From positions 12,393,952 to 12,457,951 of the forward strand of contig CM026423.1 of NCBI GenBank assembly GCA_014871385.1: a stretch of 64,000 nucleotides of DNA, read 5' to 3'. The notes under the pieces are model-generated. The model was not told the origin of the DNA and did no database searches. It was given only the letters and a program-made list of their open reading frames with translations. A program made the position numbers and the translations under genes. Below are positions 55,803 to 64,000 of the stretch, piece after piece (position 1 is the stretch's first letter; the number at the start of each line of letters is the position of its first letter). The DNA is from Ceratodon purpureus. Lineage: Eukaryota; Streptophyta; Bryopsida; Pseudoditrichales; Ditrichaceae.

Positions 55803-56205
55803 GCCCCCCCTCGCGGAAGCTCTGGCCTCCCCTCCAAGAAGCTCTGGCCCCCTCCATCCCTCCTAGAAGCGTTGGCCCCTCCTCCTTGAAGCGCTTGCCC
55901 CCCCCCCTCAGAAGCTCGCGTCCCCCCTCCTGAACCCGCTCGCGCCCCCCCTTGATAGCTCGCGCCCCCCCCCCCCCCCTAGAAGCTCGCGCCCCCCCCC
56001 CCCCTCAAAAGCTCGCGCCCCCTACCTAGAAGCTCGCGCCCCCCCCCCCCTCAGAAGCTCGCGCCCCCTACCTAGAAGCTCGCGCCCCCCGCCCCCTCAG
56101 AAGCTCGCGCCCCCCCCCCCCTCAGAAGCTCGCGCCCCCTACCTAGAAGCTCGCGCCCCCCGCCCCCTCAGAAGCTCGCGCCCCCCGCCCCCTCAGAAGC
56201 TCGCG

Positions 56206-56237
<32 letters not shown>

Positions 56238-56335
56238 TGTGAACCCGCTCGCGCCCCCCCCCTTTGAACCCGCTCGCGCCCCCCCTTAAATCCGCTCGCG
56301 CCCCCCCTGTACTAGCTCTCGCCCCCCCTACACAT
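55803..56335 (-). repeat. C-run array (right), inverse of the left array
   Basis: AGAAGCTCGCGCCC and related units with C runs, the mirror of the left array. Near the outer edge the units change to AACCCGCTCGCGCCCCC. Confidence 0.9.
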
Positions 56336-56565
56336 GCTGGCACCCCTTTTGCATATGTGGAATTCCCCGTCATCGTTCGTTGTCCATGTCATCAATATGT
56401 TTCCCCTATAGGTAAGTTGTAAAAAAAAAAAACTAACTTAGTAATTTTCCTCCTCCCCTCAATGTCCGATTATGTCTGGGGACCGACCGGTCCGTCCGTC
56501 CGTCTGTCCGTCCATGTCTGGAAATTTTGCCCATGTCCGTCCGATAAGACAACCCTGGCCCTGAG

Positions 56566-58651
56566 AATCATACTTAATTTTGTATGTCCATTTGCAGCTG
56601 ATAGGTTTTCTATTGGAGGGGAGAGTTGTGAGTTCCCAGGTTTCATTTTGCAGTAGAGAAGTGTACTCCGTACGCATTGCTTCAATCCATTTGATAGCTT
56701 CTGGAGATGATAAGGCTTCTGTTAGGGTTCCGGGCTCAAGAGAAACATCGTTGGCGGCAGCTAACTTAGTGAGATAGGCCCAATCTCCATACCGGCTGGG
56801 AGGTTTCACCTGTCGGGAGGGTCGAGAAGAGCTGGCAGAGCTACGGTGAAGATCGAGGCGATCTAAAGGATCATCCTCTAGGGAATGCTGATCTGCTGGG
56901 TCAGGCTGGACGGGAGAAGGAATGTGTTCAGGAACTACAGCAGGAGGAGGATTCGAAGCAGTAAGGGGGAGAATGGGCGACTGGGGATTTGAAGGCGGTG
57001 TAGGAGGATTCGAAGGCAGAGGTTGAGGTTCGGGAAGCGGGAGCTGTGGGTTAGAAAGCGGGGGTGGGGAGTTAAAGATTACAGTTACGGGAGATACAGG
57101 GGAAGGAGTTGCCTTAGATGAAGCTGAGGAGGAAAACAACAGCGGGGCCTGCTCATTGCAGATGATATCTCTGGTGATTACAACTTTCTTTTTCGTGAAA
57201 TCCCAAATGCGATAAGCCTTGGACTCTTCTGAGTAGCCGAGGAACATGCCTGGTCGGCTCTTCGGTTGCAACTTAGTTCGAGTATGTTTCTCGGCGTGAA
57301 TAAAGGTGGAGCAGCCAAAAATTTGGAGATGATTCAGTGATGGTCGGGTACCCCACCATGCCTCATAAGGAGTGGTGTGTGATCTGTCGAAGGTAGTGGT
57401 GCGATTCAGAACGTAAATGGCCGTTTGCATGGCTTCGGCCCAGAACTTTAGGGGGACGTTACATGAGTGCAACATGCTCCTGACAAGTTCGATAGTGGTT
57501 CGGTTTTCTCGTTCAGCTGCTCCATTCTGTTCTGGAGTATGCGGAGTGGTTAGTTCTTGACGAATCAGGTTCTCATCAAAAAACTTTCTGGCCTGCTTGC
57601 TCATAAATTCTCCGCCACGATCGGTGCGAAGCACTCGAACAGGATGGCCAGTGTCACGCAGGACTTGGCGGCAAGCTTGTTGGAGAGCCGAGAGAGCGTC
57701 GGATTTGTACTTGAGGGAAAAAGCGATTCGGTAACCAGTGGCATCATCCTTGATGATCAGACAGTAGAAGGCTCCACCAATTGATTTTGTGTCCATAGGT
57801 CCCATTAGGTCGGCATGCATGAGCTCTCCTGGATTATTGGCGAAGGTACGTACACTGTTGACAAGGAAGGGAGTACGATGCTGTTTGCCATAGCAGCAGC
57901 CTTCGCAGAAGGTGTCGGATGCATTGTCCTGAAGGAGTTCAATACCGTCTACAAGATCGTGCCGAACCAGTAGCTTGATGGAAGCAGGATTGATGTGACA
58001 TAGCCGGGCATGCCAGACTCAAAGAGATTGGCGGGCTTCGACTCTGGTCGGTGGCCAGAAAGATGCAGCGACAAGAGCATTGTCAGATGGTGGTATTACA
58101 ACGCGGATTTGTAACTCATACAAATTGTTGAGCTAAGTGCCTTGAAGAACAACGGCTCCCCCAGATGTCATGGTGCACCCTTGAGCCGAGAAAGTTGTAA
58201 GAACATCCTTCTGAGCGGCCTTTGTGATGGAAAACAGGTTGCTCTCAATTTGAGGGACGTGGAGAACATTTTCAATGTAACCAGGTAGCCACTGCCCATT
58301 GATGAAACGTTCAATGACGATGGTACCTGTTCCAACAGCGTACAGTGGCTGCGGTGTGATGCCTTGGACGGGCCAGTATCTCGCTGGAAACGGGGAATAA
58401 CTGGTGAACCAGTCACGATGACTTGTCATGTGACTTGATGCCGCACTATCAGCGTACCATATGGCCTCTCAGGAGGATGAAGCAAGACTTGTACCGGTGT
58501 CTGTGTGTGGCTGGAACTGCTCAAAGGCCATGAATCCTGTGTGCGTGAGCTCGTGTTGAGGAGGTTCGGGAGGGATCTCAACAGCAGGGAAACCTCGAGA
58601 CAGTGGAACAGTTGATTGAGGTCTGGGACGACGGTTGCGTCGGAACTCCTG
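56566..58651 (-). pseudogene. Copia pol, first part: protease, GAG-pre-integrase, integrase, start of RT
   Basis: Single frame on the minus strand interrupted by stops. Protease region WYADSAASSHMT has DSA where DSG is usual. GAG-pre-integrase is seen as VWHARLCHINP. Integrase shows the zinc-binding HxxxH/CxxC block (CEGCCYGKQHRT), HADLMGPM, RTDRGGEF (second Asp) and HTPEQNGAAERENRT (catalytic Glu), and the C-terminal FGCSTFIHAEKH. The start of RT is ETWELTTLPSNRKPISCKWTY. In-frame stops lie near 58,470 (TGA), at 58,133-58,135 (TAG) and near 58,020 (TGA). The frame enters the hAT insertion after YDSQG. Confidence 0.9.
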
Positions 58652-59677
58652 TCACTCAGCTTCGGTGAGGTCGGGACACTCTCCCTGCCAGTGACCTGGT
58701 TTGCCACAATTGTGGCATGCAGTAGTCTTCTTTAGTTCATCATAATATTTTTGACGTGGTTGCCTTTGTTGAGGAGTTAGAACAGTTGCGGCAGATGACG
58801 GTGAGGAACGAGCAGTGGTTCCTGGTGAAATAGAGGAGAGCTTATGCATCGGGTGAGTACATGAGCTCCCACTGCAGTTGTGTGCACCTGATCCGGTAGG
58901 AGTGCTCCCACTTGAGCCTGGACGTGAAGCATTATGAGTCTTAGAAGCACTATAATAGGCCTTCGTAACGTCGATAGAGGCTGTGGCCACGGTCTTTAGT
59001 TTTGCCTCCTCTTTGACAAGCCCCATGGATGGGTTCGACAGAGTCTTGTCAGCGGGAGACATGAGCTCCCAGGCTGTAGTGAAAGCATTGAAGTCCTGTG
59101 GAAGACTAGATATCACCTTAGAGATGACAGCATCATCGTCGAAAACCTTGTTAGAATCGAGATCTCGCAACTGACTGTTAATGTCATTTAGCTCTGAGAG
59201 GAAAACCCGAATCCCTTTCGCTGCAATAGGTTTGAGATTGAAGAACCTCTTCTGAAGATTATGCACCGAGCTGATTGCTCGTTTGTCATAATGTAGCTGC
59301 AGATTGGACCACATCTGATGTGCCGAAATTGCACCGAGTAACGGGCGGACCAAGCTGCGATCCATAGTCTGGACAAGGATGTCCATGGCTTGTTGGTCGC
59401 GGCGTTTCCAGTAGCGGCAAGTACGTAGATCAGCATCAGGATTGTAACGTTCGATTCCCTCAGCGATGTCGAGCAGATCTCGCGAGCGGAATATGCACTG
59501 AATTTGGAATTTCCAAAGATTAAAGTGCTCTCTAGTGAATGGAGACAGAGTAACTGGAGCGTTGTCAAGCGGGATATCCTGAAGCGCGTTGACAACATTG
59601 TCTACTGGAACAGAATTAGCGGAGATATGTGGACTGTTTGTATCAGGATCAACTAGAGGATCTGAGATGATCGCCAT
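58652..59677 (-). CDS. Copia gag
   Basis: 341 codons from ATG 59,675-59,677. Contains the UBN2/gag block (LWKFQIQCIFRSRDLLDIAE, YWKRRDQQAMDILVQTMD, VISSLPQDFNAF) and a zinc knuckle ACHNCGKPGHWQGECP near the C-terminus. Ends at TGA 58,652-58,654, beyond which the same frame stays open as QEFRRNRRP toward the protease, so this stop was probably a TGG or CGA codon and gag-pol was originally one frame. Confidence 0.9.
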   Translation of the reverse strand: MAIISDPLVDPDTNSPHISANSVPVDNVVNALQDIPLDNAPVTLSPFTREHFNLWKFQIQCIFRSRDLLDIAEGIERYNPDADLRTCRYWKRRDQQAMDILVQTMDRSLVRPLLGAISAHQMWSNLQLHYDKRAISSVHNLQKRFFNLKPIAAKGIRVFLSELNDINSQLRDLDSNKVFDDDAVISKVISSLPQDFNAFTTAWELMSPADKTLSNPSMGLVKEEAKLKTVATASIDVTKAYYSASKTHNASRPGSSGSTPTGSGAHNCSGSSCTHPMHKLSSISPGTTARSSPSSAATVLTPQQRQPRQKYYDELKKTTACHNCGKPGHWQGECPDLTEAE

Positions 59678-60001
59678 GAGAGATACAGCGAGGATAGCTT
59701 AAGCAAGAAAAACGTGAAGTAAGTGAAAGAAACAAGAACGCGCAGGAAAGAGTGAACCGCGATAATGTGAAGTAGATTTACGATCCGTTGATGCGAGCAG
59801 CCGTTCTGGTTCAGAGCTCCAATACAGCGCGAGAAGTAATGGTAGAGGTTGAAGTAGCGAGAGAGTTTCAAGAATCAAGAAACATGCAGAGAGACAATTT
59901 TTCAAGAAACGATCCAAGAACTGTGATCCTGGCAGAGATAAGGAGTACGGTGCTAGGGAGTGTAAGCAGCAGCGGATACGCTAGTGTAGAGGCCCATAAC
60001 C

Positions 60002-60184
60002 TATTAAATTATACGTAAACAGTGATCAAACAGTGCACAACAACAAACAGTTTACACGCAGAGATTAACCAGAAACAATGACACAGTGTGTTTCATTATC
60101 GTGAAGCTTATACAGATTCTCCGAACCGGAGTAATGGATGTACTTTTTCATCCACATGAAGGTTGATGAAACCCTAGTCCAATA
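60002..60184 (-). repeat. 5' LTR of the Copia element
   Basis: 183 bp. Differs from the 51,654-51,836 copy at four positions (two near its low-coordinate end, one at CAGTG(T/C)AC, one at GGT(C/T)GATG). Confidence 0.93.
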
Positions 60185-60189
60185 TTTTC

Positions 60190-60620
60190 TTTGTATCTAA
60201 TGTTTGGTGTTCTCGAACAGTACTAAGCTCCTACCTTCATGTTACTCTGAGTTATAAGTCAAATTTTAGTGCTAAACTGAAAAACGAGCAAATCGAGGTA
60301 CCGGATAGCTGCTGGGCGCCCATGAATTCGTAGTGTCTGTGTTTGAGCATAAGAGCATAATAGTGAACATTCAGTAGTGGAGTCACTATGTAAGGGCGTG
60401 GATTTTAGCTATGTTTCTGGACGAACTGACTAATTCACCATAAGAGAAACTAATTTCCATTAGAACATAGTGTAGAACGTAGAAGAAGTGATAGCAAACA
60501 TATTATAATAAGTGCACATGAAACACAAGAATATTGTGAATAAATTTATAGGCCTAATTTATGGAGGTCAAATATACTAATTCAAAAATTAAAAAAAAGT
60601 AAAAAAAAAGATTTGTTTTT
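60190..60620. other. AT-rich spacer
   Basis: Nothing recognisable between the Copia target copy and the second dispersed repeat. Confidence 0.4.
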
Positions 60621-61020
60621 AAGATGGAGGTATGCTGAAGTTCAAATATAAAGGCCTGACTTTGACAATAAAAAAGGCATGTTAAATATTATTAGATTGG
60701 AAATCCGGACAGTGAAATCATGCATTAGAATCTTATTTAAACGAATAGAAAACAAAACTTGAGAAATGTGTAATCTCTAAATTTGCCGAATTTATGAAGT
60801 TCAAGGAATTAATAGATTTTGGGCTGAACTTGATAATAAATGAGCACATACTTCACTTTGGATAGTTTACAAATACTATTTTCAATCTGTGACTGCAAAT
60901 ATTTCCTAAACTATGAAGAATTTTGGAGCTTGAATGGTCTTTTCGGAAAGATATAGAAAAATTCTACGACTTGCAAAAGCATCCAATCTCATGCAATCTA
61001 AATTTAGAAATTCAAATGCT
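60621..61020 (+). repeat. Diverged dispersed repeat, copy 2
   Basis: Partner of 50,321-50,720, same orientation. Confidence 0.75.
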
Positions 61021-61174
61021 GCCCAGATCCAAACCGACTCTGTTGGGGTCATTTTTTGCTTACAGTAAAGTAATGGTCAAAATTATGAATTGTAGCACAT
61101 ACTATTCTTAAGCCTGAAAATCCAAGCGTTTTTTGGAGCATGAAACCTCAAAATTGAGATTTTCTACTTCAATG

Positions 61175-61224
61175 TACTACCGGGGATATGTACATACCGG
61201 GGGTATGTACATACCGGGGGTATG
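61175..61224 (+). repeat. 17-bp tandem repeat, three copies
   Basis: TACATACCGGGGGTATG twice, preceded by a 16-base variant. Each unit is a near-palindrome around CCGGGG. Confidence 0.85.
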
Positions 61225-61780
61225 TTCTAATGATAATGTTTTTTTTTTTTGTTTAATCTAATGTGAACTATTTATTACACTTTAATTTTAAAATCCATTT
61301 CTTGAATTGATTAAGAGAGGTACAAATCATATATGCACATATTGCATTAATATGTAAAATTCATTATGAAAAATTAATTTGACTTGATAATCATTACCTA
61401 TTTTTAATACTTTTCAAAATAAATAAAAAAATAACGTTTACAAATACTAACAAAATTTGCACTATTTAATATTTCATACATTGGAGAACTTATTAAATGA
61501 TAATTAATTAAATGATACATATAAAGCTTCACCTTATATAGGATTTTCTATATCTTTGTTATTAATATTAATTTTTGATTTCTATACAATTCAATCGAAA
61601 GTTCAATAGTGTAGCTAAAATAGTTACACAATAATCATTAACTTATATTTATATGTCCTGCTATTGAGAATGTAGATCAAAATCATTTGAAATTGAACTT
61701 AAAAAGAATTCTTCAAACAATGGTATTAAACCAATTGAATGATAACGCTTATGCCTAGAGAATACTGACACAGTATAGGT
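61225..61780. other. AT-rich spacer
   Basis: Strongly AT-rich with no coding signal. Confidence 0.4.
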
Positions 61781-61789
61781 TGGAAAAAA

Positions 61790-62160
61790 ATGCGAGTGCT
61801 TAAAATGGCGGGAACAGAAGCTCCTTCCTTCACTGCCAACGGTTCTTTCATCCACGCCACCACCAACCTCAACTTTCATCCCCTCCGTTCATAACCAAAC
61901 TCCCACTGTTCGACTCTCTCATTCAATCTCCCTCTCTCCCTCTCGAGCCCTTGTCTTCCTTTCTAGCCCTTGTCTTCCTTTCTAGCCCTTGTCTTCATTG
62001 CCCTTCTTGTCTGCGTTGCATTGGTTTCGCCGCAGATCTTACACGTACCATTACACTCTCATGGAATGTGTATAAGATAGCTTTGTAGAGTGGTAGCTCT
62101 TGTTAGTCATTGCTGAGGTTTTGCAGCATGCTCCTCTCTTGTTGTGGGTTCCGCCTTTAG
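61790..62160 (+). promoter_or_regulatory. Possible promoter/5' UTR of a plus-strand gene
   Basis: Base composition changes sharply from AT-rich to CT-rich. A pyrimidine-rich patch (CTCCCTCTCTCCCTCTCG) and three copies of CTAGCCCTTGTCTTC-like sequence at 61,940-62,000 resemble plant Y-patch and 5' leader sequence. No TATA box could be fixed. Confidence 0.3.
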
Positions 62161-62682
62161 TTTTTCAATAGTTAGGACCTTTTTATCGAACTCTTGGTAA
62201 GTGCCATTGCCCATCTTTAGGGTTCGATGTTGGGGTACGAAAGAGAGAGGGAGGTTTAGGATATGTTCAAACTTTGTGTTCCGAATTCTTCATTTCAATT
62301 TTCAATGACGTATCTACACTGGGCTCAACTGTCTTAGCATTACGAGAATGATCAAGGGTTTACAGCTGTGGCCTGAACTGTGTCAATGTAGGATACATTT
62401 TCTCATTAGGAAGCGATCAGGCCAACCAGAAACGCAGAAAGAAGCTTTTTGCACCCAGAAACGCAGAAAGAAGCTTTTGCACAGTAGTTTCTTATCTTCT
62501 TACTGAGACGCTGAACTTACTGTGATATAAGGTTAGTTTTGAAGTCCCTTGTTGTATTCGCATTGTCAGACTCTCAATGTAGGTCTTCTAGTATGATATC
62601 TTGGGTGGTTCTCACGCTCGTTGCATTACTGAGGATGTAGGGTACGGATTTGGTGGTCGTGACAAACAATTCTGCTAAGTCA

Positions 62683-62762
62683 AGGGAGCACCATCTACAA
62701 GTGCTGCCAAGAAGAAGGCGAATGGCCCCAACCGCCCTGTCACCGGAAAGCGCATTGCTGGG
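62683..62762 (+). other. Possible first coding exon, gene not identified
   Basis: A short frame, APSTSAAKKKANGPNRPVTG followed by KRIAG, ends at a good donor GG-GTAAGT (62,763-62,768). The Lys/Pro/Ala-rich composition would suit the start of a nuclear or ribosomal protein, but no ATG upstream and no following exon could be assigned before the window ends. Confidence 0.25.
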
Positions 62763-62768
62763 GTAAGT

Positions 62769-64000
62769 TAGTGTTGAGTCGATTATGCAGATGCTGTCGT
62801 GGTCGGAATTTGCATGTAGGGGTTTAGGGTTTTAGGAAATCTTGGTTTTAGATGACGGTGGAAGGCGTTGTGATGGCGATAATTTTTTAGGGCAAAGTTT
62901 GGTGGATGATCTTGGAAAGATTAGAGATATTAAATTGCATAGTGCCTTTCTACAGTTTTGTGGATTGCTAAATTTGATTTGTGATTTTTTGCGTCATCAA
63001 GGATGTGGAGATCCACCTTCACTTTTCCAGTAATGCATTGCAATTTCTAAGTCAAGATTCATCTTGTAACAGATCCCACAGTTGATGCCCACCGCGTTGA
63101 TGCTCCTACTTAGAAAATCCCCTTGCATCACTGTCAATACAATTGGAATAGGCTTGTTTGCATCTCCATTCTATCATGTGTGCTAGGATTCATCGTTAGA
63201 AAAATAGACGCTTTGAGAAGCATGTTGTTGAAGACGTATTGTAATTAATGTGATATGCACTTCGAAGGTTGGTGTAAATAATCTGCAATTCAGATGCCAA
63301 AGTATCCGCTTTGTTGTTCCTTCTTTAGCTTAATTGAATCTGAGATACAAATTGCTGCTCAGCCTGTCTGGATTCAGAATTGCAGAAGGTCCTTCATTAG
63401 CGTAAATTTGCACAATGTGTTGTCGACGATGATTTCTAGTTTGATGTTTAGAGGATATGTAGGTTGAAGGTTGGTGTAATTACTGCAATTGGGAGAATGG
63501 ACAATCAGTTCATATGTTCATTCTTTAGCTTCATTGAATCTGAACATGAGCTGTAACATATGGTCCACTTTGAATAGACTTGGGCAGTTTTCTGCTTGTT
63601 ATTATTTTTTATTTTTGGAGTAAGTGGGTTACCAACGATTGAACTTCCTTTGCTAAAAAATCATTGAGACTTAGGCTTATCACGGATATGTGCCAGGTGA
63701 TGTTGAGTATAGAATCGATTCTTGCAGACGCGTTATTAACCAAATTGAAATGAATGGCTGCACTGCAGATGGTATGTGAAAGAACGTCACGACTCATCAT
63801 AATTTGGGAGGCTATTTCACTGCCGACGTAGTTCACTTGATTCACGTGAGTATAATTAATTTACACAAGAAGCTGGGTTGAGTCCACCAACTGATCTATC
63901 TCCAAAGTTGGTACTACGAATCCGAAACCATGCACTCAATGGGATACTCCAGCAACACCGGGAGTAGGCGAAGGTTGGACGTTAATTACTGGGGACCTTG
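62769..64000. other. Window end, no supported gene
   Basis: Likely intron or spacer following the candidate exon. Small open frames have no domains. Two related blocks around GGTTGGTGTAA and CTTCATTGAATCTGA-like motifs (63.26-63.34 and 63.47-63.55 kb) suggest a local diverged duplication. Confidence 0.35.

Larger units (their letters stand above)
53322..56557. mobile_element. 3.2-kb foldback hAT element nested in Copia pol
   Basis: The left end is CAGGGTTGTTCATGGAAC; the right end inverted is CAGGGTTGTCTTATCGGAC. A perfect 8-bp target copy, GCCCTGAG, flanks it at 53,314-53,321 and 56,558-56,565. The ends and CCGTCCGTTAG/GTTGACCA subterminal motifs resemble the 13-kb hAT. The element is nearly palindromic: outer G- or C-run arrays, inner arms of about 635 bp (54,083-54,718 and 55,207-55,842) and a 490-bp AT-rich centre at about 54,962. 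Each arm contains the same kinase-end fragment. No transposase, so it would need one supplied in trans, plausibly from the 13-kb type. Confidence 0.93.
51654..60184 (-). mobile_element. Ty1/Copia LTR retrotransposon interrupted by a hAT element
   Basis: Two 183-bp LTRs with a perfect 5-bp target copy TTTTC at 51,649-51,653 and 60,185-60,189. The LTRs differ at 4 of 183 positions by eye (about 2%). Domain order on the minus strand is gag, protease, integrase, reverse transcriptase, RNase H, which is the Copia order. On that strand the LTRs begin TATTGG and end TTTAATA, so the ends are not TG...CA. An initiator-Met primer site (TGGTATCAGAGC-like) is not seen after the 5' LTR. Without the hAT insert it would be 5.3 kb. 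Several in-frame stops show that it is inactive. Confidence 0.93.

Overview
The window is nuclear DNA of a plant-lineage (streptophyte) eukaryote. Two conserved plant housekeeping genes with GT-AG introns, SEC61 alpha and an APE1L-type AP endonuclease, sit among AIG1-type GTPase genes, Copia, hAT, piggyBac and PIF/Harbinger elements and long AT-rich spacers. Nothing looks prokaryotic. The mix suggests a non-flowering plant (bryophyte, lycophyte, fern or a charophyte relative), but the sequence alone does not fix the species.

Layout. 1-2.4 kb: SEC61A, minus strand, six coding exons. 4.0-9.2 (or 10.1) kb: a piggyBac-type element with a transposase broken by a nonsense codon. 10.8-14.1 kb: APE1L, minus strand, nine exons. 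14-20.4 kb: mostly non-coding, with one inverted-repeat element. 20.5-22.3 kb: AIG1-type GTPase copy A. 23.4-26.6 kb: small piggyBac and hAT insertions, one nested in another. 26,653-39,724: a 13-kb hAT superfamily element. 40.3-42.4 kb: Harbinger remnant and a solo piggyBac end. 43.6-44.1 kb: fragment of an old-yellow-enzyme gene. 44.6-45.4 kb: a small membrane-tailed AIG1 GTPase. 46.1-49.4 kb: GTPase copy B. 51,654-60,184: a Copia retrotransposon carrying a second, foldback hAT element (53,322-56,557). 60.2-64 kb: AT-rich spacer, then a possible gene start.

The most unusual object is the 13-kb hAT element. It has hAT-type inverted ends, an 8-bp target duplication (7 of 8 bases match), a BED/DUF659/dimerisation transposase, and at least three more minus-strand genes: a protein kinase with HND and DWG motifs, a RING-like zinc-finger protein, and a small unknown protein. 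Each of the four genes begins with a similar TATA module, and directly upstream of each TATA is a CpG-dense array of the 10-mer GGGCGCGAGC. The foldback hAT in the Copia element has related ends, arrays with the same 10-mer, and two inverted copies of the end of a kinase domain. I read these as one transposon family that carries a kinase and uses a repeated promoter/array module.

The two large AIG1 GTPase genes lie in an inverted segmental duplication (20.4-26.65 plus 39.73-39.82 kb against 46.07-49.45 kb). Arm B is a perfect empty site for the 332-bp piggyBac insertion in arm A. Where arm A holds the 13-kb hAT, arm B holds a 16-bp imperfect doubling of the 8-bp target, which looks like a hAT excision footprint.

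Most nonsense codons in the elements can be explained as C-to-T changes (CAA, CAG or CGA to stop, or the reverse-strand equivalent), while the CpG-rich arrays look undecayed. All family assignments are from motif recognition by eye; no database was searched.
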